This document shows positions 33,061-41,047 of a DNA stretch of 59,500 nt, piece by piece. Below the pieces are notes generated by a model. The model was not told the origin of the DNA, searched no databases, and saw nothing but the letters and a program-made list of their open reading frames with translations. The stretch lies in contig CAMUAR010000016.1 of the NCBI GenBank assembly GCA_947086895.1, positions 1-59,500 of the forward strand, given 5' to 3'. The stretch is from an uncultured Lachnospiraceae bacterium (GTDB lineage: Bacteria; Bacillota; Clostridia; Lachnospirales; Lachnospiraceae). Every line of letters begins with the position of its first letter. Position 1 is the stretch's first letter. The position numbers were made by a program, and so were the translations under genes.

Positions 33061-33822
33061 ATGGTCGAGATGGAAAATGTATCTGCCGGATATGGAAAAT
33101 GTAAGGTGCTACATAATATAAACTTAAAACTTTTAAAAGGGCAGGTTACAACGCTCGTCGGTGTGAACGGCAGCGGAAAGAGTACGTTGTTAAAAACGCT
33201 GCTTGGTTTTCTTCCATTGTCCGATGGCAAGATTCGGATTGACGGAATTCCGATGGAAAATTTTTCGCGGGTAGAACTTGCAAGAAAAATCGCTTATCTT
33301 CCGCAGGGAAATTCCGTGCCGGATATAACCGCAGGACGAATGGTACTGCACGGGCGATTTCCCTATTTAAGTTATCCGAGAAAATACCGCGCACAGGATA
33401 TCGCCATTGCAGAGCAGGCTATGAGCCAGATGGGGATTGTCGAGCTTGCAAAAAGACCGATGGCAGAATTGTCCGGCGGTATGCGGCAGAAAGTATATAT
33501 TGCTATGGCTTTGGCACAGCAGGCAGCGGTTATTGTTATGGATGAACCTACAACATATCTTGATATTGGGCAGCAGATAAAATTTGCGGATCTGATAAGA
33601 AAACTTTCTGAAGATGGAAAAACAATTCTTCTTGTGCTGCACGATCTGCCGCTCGCATTTAAAATATCCGGGCAGATTGCCGTAATTTGGAACGGGGCGG
33701 TAGCCGAGTGCGGAACGGCGCAGAAAATTTTAAAATCCGGCGTGATAGAAAGACTCTGCGGCGCGGCTGTAAAATCAACTTTAACAGAAGCAGGAGCGCA
33801 GTATTTTTATGATTTTTCATAA
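33061..33822 (+). CDS. ABC transporter ATP-binding protein (FepC/BtuD type)
   Basis: The product has 253 aa. Walker A is GVNGSGKST, Q-loop AYLPQGNSVP, signature LSGGMRQK, Walker B AVIVMDEPTTYLD and switch His LVLHDLPLAFK. The DEPTTYLD form is typical of iron-siderophore/cobalamin importer ATPases. It follows the GNAT gene by 24 bases and completes the importer begun at 30250. The start is ATG 33061, preceded by AAGGAAAG. Confidence 0.92.
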   Translation: MVEMENVSAGYGKCKVLHNINLKLLKGQVTTLVGVNGSGKSTLLKTLLGFLPLSDGKIRIDGIPMENFSRVELARKIAYLPQGNSVPDITAGRMVLHGRFPYLSYPRKYRAQDIAIAEQAMSQMGIVELAKRPMAELSGGMRQKVYIAMALAQQAAVIVMDEPTTYLDIGQQIKFADLIRKLSEDGKTILLVLHDLPLAFKISGQIAVIWNGAVAECGTAQKILKSGVIERLCGAAVKSTLTEAGAQYFYDFS

Positions 33823-33929
33823 AATAACTTGGATATAAAAATTGTGAAAACAATAACACTTTATCTGTATATTATATTTATGTTAATTTGCATTGATATA
33901 AAAAGAAAAATAACAAATACATTCATTTC

Positions 33930-33958
33930 TTGTGTTCTATTTATGTTTAGGATATAAT
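33930..33958 (+). promoter_or_regulatory. Promoter of the DNA glycosylase gene
   Basis: TTGTGT (33930-33935) and a perfect TATAAT (33953-33958) are 17 bases apart, 115 bases before the gene start. Confidence 0.65.
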
Positions 33959-34072
33959 AACGATAGAGCCGCTTACAGCAAACGTTTTGAAGGCGGGAGA
34001 TTGTAATTGGTCTGCGATTTTAATAAAGATTTATGAAAAATTAAAAAATATATTACAAGAATGTGAGGAGTA

Positions 34073-34894
34073 ATGTTAATAGAAATTCAAGATGATTTTG
34101 ATTTAGAAAAAATTGCTTTGAGTGGGCAGTGCTTTCGAGTAAAACAATTTGCGGACGGAGTGTATCGTTTTATAACAAAAGATAATATTATTTACATACA
34201 AAAAACAAAAAATAAGCAGTTTTCTATTAGCTGCAGTAAGGATCAATGGGACAAGATTTGGAGAACTTATTTTGATCTTGACCGTTGTTACAGCGATATT
34301 TTTTGTTCGGAATGTGAAAAACATCCTTTTGTACATCAAGCGATGGTCTATGGCCGCGGAATTCGAATTTTGCGTCAGGATGCATGGGAAATGCTTTTAA
34401 CTTTTATTATTTCCCAGAGAAAAAATATTCCTGCTATAGCAAAATCTGTTGAGAATTTGGCACTGCGGTATGGACATCCGCTGCAAACCGAATACGAAAT
34501 GCTACATTTGTTTCCATCGCCGCAGGATATGAAAGACAGTTTGACAGAAGAGTTGATGGAATGCGGTCTGGGATATCGAACAAAGTATGTTCTTGATGCG
34601 GTTCGTCAGGTAATTTCAGGTGTTCTTGACTTGGAAGCGATCTCTAAGTGCGGCGATGACGAACTGATTGAAAAGTTACAGTCCGTTTACGGAGTAGGAA
34701 AGAAAGTGGCGAATTGTGTCAGTTTATTTGCCTACGGAAGAACCGCTTGTGTTCCTATTGACGTCTGGATTTCCAGAGCGATTGAAAATGAGTGCAAAGG
34801 CGAATCACCGTTTTCTTTATTTGGTGAAAATGCGGGAATTATTCAACAATATGTTTTTTATTATGAGAAATACCATCAGTGCAATTCGCGCTGA
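34073..34894 (+). CDS. HhH-GPD DNA glycosylase, OGG1-like
   Basis: The product has 273 aa. An N-terminal OGG_N-like domain (about 1-95, with LSGQCFRVKQFADGVYRF) is followed by the helix-hairpin-helix GPD core: VYGVGKKVANCVSLFAYGR with a Lys at the catalytic position of OGG1, and the catalytic Asp in ACVPIDVWISRAI. The Lys indicates a bifunctional glycosylase/AP lyase acting on 8-oxoguanine, rather than AlkA, which lacks it. The start is ATG 34073 behind GAGGAG. Its last codons form part of a terminator. It is apparently monocistronic with its own promoter. Confidence 0.88.
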   Translation: MLIEIQDDFDLEKIALSGQCFRVKQFADGVYRFITKDNIIYIQKTKNKQFSISCSKDQWDKIWRTYFDLDRCYSDIFCSECEKHPFVHQAMVYGRGIRILRQDAWEMLLTFIISQRKNIPAIAKSVENLALRYGHPLQTEYEMLHLFPSPQDMKDSLTEELMECGLGYRTKYVLDAVRQVISGVLDLEAISKCGDDELIEKLQSVYGVGKKVANCVSLFAYGRTACVPIDVWISRAIENECKGESPFSLFGENAGIIQQYVFYYEKYHQCNSR

Positions 34895-34903
34895 TGGCGT
34901 TTT
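34873..34903 (+). terminator. Terminator overlapping the glycosylase stop codon
   Basis: CCATCAG (34873-34879) pairs with CTGATGG (34891-34897), with extra G-C pairs inside, followed by CGTTTTTG. The TGA stop (34892-34894) lies in the 3' arm. Confidence 0.75.
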
Positions 34904-34941
34904 TGCGCACAGGAGAAAGAAAGTCGGTTCTTTCCACAACC

Positions 34942-34970
34942 TTGATTTTTTATAGTGTCAGTAGTATAAT
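34942..34970 (+). promoter_or_regulatory. Promoter of the hybrid sensor kinase
   Basis: TTGATT (34942-34947) and TATAAT (34965-34970) are separated by 17 bases, giving a leader of about 215 bases before ATG 35192. Confidence 0.7.
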
Positions 34971-35088
34971 TAAAGTAAAATTATTGGGATGGACAAAAAG
35001 TCTAAGCCGAGAAAATAGATTTCGGGAACAGTCAAAAATATTGATATTTTAAGTGGGATGAAATATAAAAATTTGAAGGAAGGAGAGT

Positions 35089-35178
35089 CCACTCAAAAAG
35101 CAAAAGTGGGAAATACAAAAGTTCTATAAATTTCGAACAAGACAAAAAGCGGTAAGTATGGAATTATATTTTGAGTGG
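35089..35178 (+). promoter_or_regulatory. Long-range inverted repeat in the sensor-kinase leader
   Basis: CCACTCAAAA (35089-35098) and TTTTGAGTGG (35169-35178) are perfect 10-bp inverted repeats, 70 bases apart. The 3' arm ends 13 bases before the ATG. In RNA this would enclose the leader and approach the ribosome binding region. It is a possible regulatory stem. Confidence 0.4.
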
Positions 35179-35191
35179 CAGAAGAATTTTA

Positions 35192-38100
35192 ATGAAGAGA
35201 AAAAAGACATTGCGGGAAATAACCTGTGTCGTGTTTCTTTTGGTGGCAGTTATTCTTTTGTTTTACTGGTATGCAACACAGAACAGAGAAAGAATCAAAG
35301 AGTGGAATAAAATTTATGCGGCAGATTCCGCGCGGATTAAGGCGGTTCAAATTGATGAAGAATTGAGCAATGCGCTCAATCGTATCAATACCTATGCATA
35401 TTTTGTTGGAGAAAGTCTTGCAGGGATAGAAGTTGATTCGCAGACACTGAAAAAAATCCAAGAAAATGCAGTATTTGACGCGATACTGTTTACCGATAAG
35501 AATGGAAAAGACTACGCGGTGGACGGGCGAACCACGAATGCGGCAGCACGTCCTTTTTATATTGACGGTATAAAAGGCGAAAGCGGTATTTGTATTATTT
35601 TTGATCCCTACTTTTTTGATGAAACAATGATGGATTTTTATACGCCCGTCTATTATAACAATGAAATTATAGGGGTGCTGCGCGGAGCTTATCTGGCACA
35701 GGAATATTTAAAAGAAATGCTTGCTACAACTTACTTTGGTGAGGAGGCGCATGTATTTTTATGTACGAGAGAAGGAAAGGTAGTTGCAAGTTCCAATGAC
35801 CAGGCTTATCAAGGAAATTTGTTGGAGCGTTTGGTGGAGGACAATGTAATTGATAAAGAGACCGCCCAAAAAGCTAAGGTTGCGTTTGAGGAGGGCGGGC
35901 AGCAAGTATTTTTGTGCGATTCTGACAGCAAGACAGATAATATTTGCGTGACCTATTTGCCAGAAAATGAGTATGTGCTTGTGCAGACATTTCCAAAAAG
36001 TGTCACACAAGATATGATAAACGCTGAGAATTTGGTCGGATTCCGGCTGGAAGCAGCGATGATTGTTCTGTTTGTAATCTATATTATTATTGTGCTGATC
36101 CAAGCCCAGCAGGAAAAGAAGAAGCTTGAACAGGAAAACCGGGAGATGGGGTATATTATCGATGGTATCAACACGCTGTTCGCGCGTTTTGTTATCGTTG
36201 ATTTGGAAGCAAATACATATCAGTATCTGGCAGGAACAAAACCGGAGAATGACGGAATGTCCGTTCGCGGCAATTACCATGAGATACAAAAATATTTATG
36301 TTCTTTGATATTGAACGAGCAAGAACGCGAAGAATTTTCAAAAGCGATCGAGAAAAATGCGCTGATTGAAGCAATGAAGGAGCATAATGATGTGCGCTTT
36401 GAGTGTAATATAGTACATAATGAACATGAAGAGTGGGAACATGTAAATATTATGTGTGTGGAACGCAAAAATGGAATCGCGAGCAAAGTTTTATTTACAA
36501 GACAGAACATTACGGAAATTAAGGAGAAAGAACTGCGCATCCAGGCGGAGATAGCTCTTGCAAACCGCAAGGAAAGACAGTACCGGATCGCGATTACCTC
36601 CAATGCATTTTGTACGTTTGAATTTAATTTGACAAAAGATTTGATTGAGCAGGATATTGTGCGCATAATAAAAGGAGTGCAGGTTTCTATTTTGGAACAC
36701 TTTGGATTAAAGCCGCCTTGCAAAGCCTCCGAATGTTTTGAAAAATGGGGACAGTATGTTTTGGAAGAATCCAAGGAGGAATTCAGCCGCGTCGTAAATT
36801 TAAAGTATTTGGAAGAATGCTTTGAGCAGGACGATATGGAAGTAGTCATTGATTATTGGGGAAAGGCTCCAAAAGGCGAAGCGATATGTACTAGACAATC
36901 GTTTATTATGACAAGAGATGATAATACAAACGATATTATAGTTATGGTGGTATCCAAAGAGATTACGGAGCAGGTGCGCAAACAGCGGGAACAGACGCAG
37001 GCGCTGCAGGATGCGCTGATGCAGGCGCAGCATGCAAACCGGGCAAAAACAACATTCCTTTCGAATATGTCACATGATATTCGCACTCCTATGAATGCAA
37101 TTATAGGATTTACAACAATTGCGACAACTCATATTGATAATAAAGAACAGGTTCGGGATTGCCTGCAAAAAGTGCTTTCCTCCAGCAATCATCTGCTTAG
37201 TTTAATCAATGATATTCTTGATATGAGCAGGATTGAGAGCGGAAAAGTGCAGATTAATGAACAGGAGTGCAATATTTCCGAGATGATGCACAACCTGGTA
37301 AATATTATTCAGCCGCAGGTAAAAGCAAAACAGCTGGAACTGTTTATTGATACATTTGAGGTAATCAACGAGAATGTAATTGCAGATTCCTTAAAGATGA
37401 ATCAAGTATTTATCAATTTGTTAAGCAATGCTGTAAAATATACGCCATCAGGAGGAACCGTCTCATTTCGAATTATGCAGAAAGCCACATTTCGGCACGG
37501 ATATGGCGATTATGTTTTTACAATTAATGACAATGGGATTGGTATGTCTGAGGAGTTTGTAAAGCATATTTTTGAGCCGTTTGAGCGGGAATCCACAGCA
37601 ACTCAGTCAGGAATTCAGGGAACCGGACTCGGCATGACGATTACAAAAAATATTGTCGAGATGATGAACGGTACAATCAGCGTCGAGAGCGAACTTGGCA
37701 AGGGAAGTACATTTACTGTAGAACTTAGTTTAAGGCTGCAGGACGGAGAAAAAGAGGATGAGCAGATTAAGGAATTAGAAGGACTTCGTGCGCTTGTTGT
37801 GGATGACGATTATTATATCTGCGACAGTGTGAGCAAGATGTTAAAACAGATCGGTATGCGTGCAGAATGGACGACATCCGGCAGAGAGGCTGCGTACCGT
37901 GCAAAGATTGCCAGCGATGAAAAAGACCCGTATCATACTTATATTGTTGATTGGCAGATGCCGGAGACAAGCGGTTTAGAAACCGCAAGAAGAATCCGCA
38001 GTTCCGTCGGAACAGATGTGCCGATTATTATTTTGACTGCTTACGATTGGACGGATATTGAGGAGGAGGCGCGGGAAGCAGGAATCAATGTTTTTTGCGC

Positions 38101-38581
38101 AAAGCCGCTCTTTATGTCCGATTTAAAATCTGCATTGCTGGCTGTAAATAATTTGGTTGGAACGACAAATGAAGTTCAGTCTTGGACTTTAGCTGATTTT
38201 AGCGGAAAGAGAGTTCTTCTGGTTGAGGATATTGAATTAAACCGCGAGATTGCTGAGTTTATTTTGACGGAATCAGGATTTACGGTTGAGACTGCGCCGG
38301 ACGGAACAGATGCAGTGGCGATGGTAAAAGAGTCAGAAGAATTTTATTACGATGCTGTTTTGATGGATGTACAGATGCCAATTATGGATGGTTATGAGGC
38401 GACCAGAACGATTCGTGCGCTGCCGAGAAAGGATGTGAAGAAACTTCCGATTATTGCTATGACAGCAAATGCTTTGGAGGAGGATAAGGAGGCGGCGTTA
38501 AAGAACGGAATGAACGCTCATATTGCAAAGCCATTGGATATGAATATATTTATTGAAGTTTTGGGAAAATTCTTAAAGTAA
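35192..38581 (+). CDS. Hybrid sensor histidine kinase with dCache-type sensor and two receiver domains
   Basis: The product has 1129 aa. TM1 is about 9-29 and TM2 about 290-311, bracketing a dCache-type extracellular sensor that would bind a small ligand. Cytoplasmic PAS-like regions follow (about 320-600), then HisKA with the phospho-accepting His in SNMSHDIRTPMNAIIGF (about 627), HATPase_c (about 730-850; N box NQVFINLLSNAVKY, G boxes DNGIGM and GTGLGM), and two receivers. In REC1 (about 865-985) the Asp motif is YIVDWQMPE; in REC2 (about 1005-1128) it is AVLMDVQMPIMDGYEA. There is no output domain or HPt, so a phosphorelay partner elsewhere is needed. ATG 35192 is preferred; the upstream TTG at 35171 lies inside an inverted repeat. 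Confidence 0.92.
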   Translation: MKRKKTLREITCVVFLLVAVILLFYWYATQNRERIKEWNKIYAADSARIKAVQIDEELSNALNRINTYAYFVGESLAGIEVDSQTLKKIQENAVFDAILFTDKNGKDYAVDGRTTNAAARPFYIDGIKGESGICIIFDPYFFDETMMDFYTPVYYNNEIIGVLRGAYLAQEYLKEMLATTYFGEEAHVFLCTREGKVVASSNDQAYQGNLLERLVEDNVIDKETAQKAKVAFEEGGQQVFLCDSDSKTDNICVTYLPENEYVLVQTFPKSVTQDMINAENLVGFRLEAAMIVLFVIYIIIVLIQAQQEKKKLEQENREMGYIIDGINTLFARFVIVDLEANTYQYLAGTKPENDGMSVRGNYHEIQKYLCSLILNEQEREEFSKAIEKNALIEAMKEHNDVRFECNIVHNEHEEWEHVNIMCVERKNGIASKVLFTRQNITEIKEKELRIQAEIALANRKERQYRIAITSNAFCTFEFNLTKDLIEQDIVRIIKGVQVSILEHFGLKPPCKASECFEKWGQYVLEESKEEFSRVVNLKYLEECFEQDDMEVVIDYWGKAPKGEAICTRQSFIMTRDDNTNDIIVMVVSKEITEQVRKQREQTQALQDALMQAQHANRAKTTFLSNMSHDIRTPMNAIIGFTTIATTHIDNKEQVRDCLQKVLSSSNHLLSLINDILDMSRIESGKVQINEQECNISEMMHNLVNIIQPQVKAKQLELFIDTFEVINENVIADSLKMNQVFINLLSNAVKYTPSGGTVSFRIMQKATFRHGYGDYVFTINDNGIGMSEEFVKHIFEPFERESTATQSGIQGTGLGMTITKNIVEMMNGTISVESELGKGSTFTVELSLRLQDGEKEDEQIKELEGLRALVVDDDYYICDSVSKMLKQIGMRAEWTTSGREAAYRAKIASDEKDPYHTYIVDWQMPETSGLETARRIRSSVGTDVPIIILTAYDWTDIEEEAREAGINVFCAKPLFMSDLKSALLAVNNLVGTTNEVQSWTLADFSGKRVLLVEDIELNREIAEFILTESGFTVETAPDGTDAVAMVKESEEFYYDAVLMDVQMPIMDGYEATRTIRALPRKDVKKLPIIAMTANALEEDKEAALKNGMNAHIAKPLDMNIFIEVLGKFLK

Positions 38582-38657
38582 TATTGTTTGGAAACAGGTT
38601 GGTCACAAAAGTTTCAGCTTTGAAATATTAATGCTGCGCGGCAGAAAAGGAGGGAAA

Positions 38658-40220
38658 ATGGAACAGGTATTTATTTATCATCCAGAAAATGCGATTGTGG
38701 AGACAGAAAGCGGAAAAGTGCGCGGGTATTTCTGGAACGGCATTTCGATTTTTAAGGGAATCCCTTATGCGAAGGCAAAGCGGTTTCATGCGCCGCAGCC
38801 GGTTGAGCACTGGGAAGGAGTATTTGACGCTACCAGTTATGGTTATGTATGCCCGCTGTTAGATCCATCGCAAAGACCGAACGGAGAACTGCTTGTACCG
38901 CATCGTTACTGGATTATGAACGAAGATTGTCAAAATTTAAATATATGGACGCCAGGGCTTGAACAGAGCGCGCTGCCTGTGCTTGTATGGCTGCATGGCG
39001 GCGGTTTTGAGGCTGGTTCTGCGATTGAACAGGTTGCTTATGAAGGCGAGAGTATGTGCCGCGAAGGAAATGTTGTGGTTGTTTCGATCAACCATCGTTT
39101 AAATGTGCTTGGATATTGTGATTTGTCGCCGTTCGGAGAGCAGTATGCCAATTCAGGAAATGCGGGAACCGATGATATTATTGCTGCGCTTCGCTGGGTG
39201 CGCGACAACATTGCAAATTTTGGAGGCGACCCTGATAATGTGACAGTATTTGGGCAGTCCGGCGGCGGGGCGAAAGTGACGACACTTTTGCAGACTCCTG
39301 CTGCGGATGGGCTGTATGCAAAGGGAATCAATATGAGCGGAGTGATAGGACCGCTCCTTGCAGATGGAACGGGAAGCGGAGAAGAACTGGCGCGTGCAAT
39401 GATGAAAGAACTGAAATTAAACGATGTGAGCGGTCTGGAAACCGTGCCTTACCCAATGTTGGCAGAAGCTTATCAGAAAGTAAAATGGGTGCTGGCAAAG
39501 GAAGGGCTTTATGTCGGCGGAACACCGTATAAAAACAATTTTTATGCAGGTTCTCCGGCAGAACATGGTTTCCGCAAAGAAACATCTCAGATTCCAATGC
39601 TGGTGGGAACGGTCTATGGAGAATTTACTTCCTTTATGCCAACGCCTTATAATAAGTCTATATTGACTGCGGCGCAAGGGGAAGAAATTGTGTGTCAAAG
39701 GATCGGCATGGAAGCGGCACAGGAGCTTCTTCCGCTTTATAAAAAAGCGTATCCAGAGCGCAATCCTGTGGATTTGCTGAATCTTGATTTTATTTTCCGC
39801 ATGCCGACCATGCAGTATGTGCGACAGCGCAGTGCATTAAATCAATGCACATATTCTTATCTGTTTAATTTGGATATGCCGGTGGATCACGGGCGCACTC
39901 CATGGCATTGTGCAGATATTCCTTATGTATTTCACAATACAAATCTGGTTCCATCAACACAGGAAAAAGGCGTGACAGAGGAAGTTGAAAAACAGATTTT
40001 TGGCAGTGTAATTGCATTTGCGCGCACTGGAAACCCAAATCATGCGGCATTGCCGGAGTGGTCGCCTTCCACGCCGGAAGAAGAGCGGATTATGGTATTT
40101 GACAAGCAGACAAGACAGAGGATCAATTACGATGAAGAATTGATACCTCTTGTTTCAAAATATATGTGGTCTATTTTTGCCAGAGGAATGGAACAAAATA
40201 AAGACAGCGTACAACATTGA
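38658..40220 (+). CDS. Type-B carboxylesterase family protein
   Basis: The product has 520 aa. The alpha/beta-hydrolase has the oxyanion HGGGFEAGS, the nucleophile Ser201 in VFGQSGGGAKVT, and a C-terminal His candidate in GRTPWHCADIPYVF, the usual para-nitrobenzyl esterase pattern. No signal peptide is visible. ATG 38658 is behind AGGAGGG; an in-frame ATG at 38631 has no such signal. It hydrolyses carboxylic esters, perhaps acyl or feruloyl groups from dietary compounds, but the substrate is not deducible. The preceding sensor kinase ends 77 bases upstream with no clear terminator between. Confidence 0.9.
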   Translation: MEQVFIYHPENAIVETESGKVRGYFWNGISIFKGIPYAKAKRFHAPQPVEHWEGVFDATSYGYVCPLLDPSQRPNGELLVPHRYWIMNEDCQNLNIWTPGLEQSALPVLVWLHGGGFEAGSAIEQVAYEGESMCREGNVVVVSINHRLNVLGYCDLSPFGEQYANSGNAGTDDIIAALRWVRDNIANFGGDPDNVTVFGQSGGGAKVTTLLQTPAADGLYAKGINMSGVIGPLLADGTGSGEELARAMMKELKLNDVSGLETVPYPMLAEAYQKVKWVLAKEGLYVGGTPYKNNFYAGSPAEHGFRKETSQIPMLVGTVYGEFTSFMPTPYNKSILTAAQGEEIVCQRIGMEAAQELLPLYKKAYPERNPVDLLNLDFIFRMPTMQYVRQRSALNQCTYSYLFNLDMPVDHGRTPWHCADIPYVFHNTNLVPSTQEKGVTEEVEKQIFGSVIAFARTGNPNHAALPEWSPSTPEEERIMVFDKQTRQRINYDEELIPLVSKYMWSIFARGMEQNKDSVQH

Positions 40221-40223
40221 TTC

Positions 40224-40291
40224 AAAGTAAACTGAAAGTAAACGAAAATCGCCATTTCCTTTACGTATTAGATACCCTTTTTGTTTATAAT
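40224..40291 (+). promoter_or_regulatory. Direct repeat AAAGTAAAC x2 and promoter of the second ABC/two-component operon
   Basis: AAAGTAAAC occurs at 40224-40232 and 40235-40243, an 11-base offset on one face of the helix. A TATAAT lies at 40286-40291 with no good -35 box. This is the pattern expected for a promoter activated by an OmpR-family regulator, and the operon it precedes encodes one at 43637. Confidence 0.5.
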
Positions 40292-40339
40292 AAGAGTATG
40301 GATTAGATTATGATTGATAAATATACAGGAGGTATGACG

Positions 40340-41044
40340 ATGCCGGAATTTATTGCTTTTGAGCATGTCGGAAAAACATACAAAGTCGGGGAGGTTGAAA
40401 TTCAGGCGTTAAAAGATGCGAGCTTTTCGGTGGAAAAGGGAGAGATTTGTGTGATCGTTGGGGCGTCAGGTGCAGGAAAAACAACGATTTTAAATATTCT
40501 CGGAGGGATGGATACCATGTCTGCTGGAAAGGTGTGGCTGGACGGGCAGGAGATTTCCGGTTACGACGAAAAGCAGCTGACTGCGTACCGAAGGTATGAA
40601 ATAGGGTTTGTCTTTCAGTTTTACAATTTGGTGCCAAATTTAACTGCGCTTGAAAATGTGGAACTTGCCGTACAGATTTGTAAAGATCATTTGGAACCTG
40701 CACAAATGATACAGGAAGTTGGTCTCGGTGAGAGAGCGGGAAATTTTCCGGCGCAGTTATCAGGAGGCGAGCAGCAGAGAGTCGCAATCGCGCGCGCACT
40801 TGCAAAAAAGCCCAAGCTGCTTTTGTGCGACGAGCCGACAGGCGCGCTTGATTATAATACTGGAAAAGCAATTTTAAAGCTTTTGCAGGACACCTGCAGA
40901 AAATCAGGTATGACGATTGTGATTGTGACGCACAATTCAGCTCTGTGCGATATGGCTGACCGCGTGATTCGCGTAAAGAGCGGAACTGTTCAATCGGTTA
41001 CAACAAACCAAAAGCCTGTGCCAGTTGAGCAGATTGAGTGGTGA
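40340..41044 (+). CDS. ABC transporter ATP-binding protein, MacB/LolD-like
   Basis: The product has 234 aa. Walker A is [10 protein letters not shown]-loop [11 protein letters not shown], signature LSGGEQQR, Walker [13 protein letters not shown] and switch His IVTHNSAL. It belongs to the MacB/LolD group. ATG 40340 is chosen because AGGAGG lies at about -13 to -8; ATG 40310 and ATG 40334 are also in frame. It is followed after 3 bases by its permease, and then by a response regulator and kinase on the same strand. Confidence 0.92.
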   Translation: MPEFIAFEHVGKTYKVGEVEIQALKDASFSVEKGEICVIVGASGAGKTTILNILGGMDTMSAGKVWLDGQEISGYDEKQLTAYRRYEIGFVFQFYNLVPNLTALENVELAVQICKDHLEPAQMIQEVGLGERAGNFPAQLSGGEQQRVAIARALAKKPKLLLCDEPTGALDYNTGKAILKLLQDTCRKSGMTIVIVTHNSALCDMADRVIRVKSGTVQSVTTNQKPVPVEQIEW

Positions 41045-41047
41045 GTT

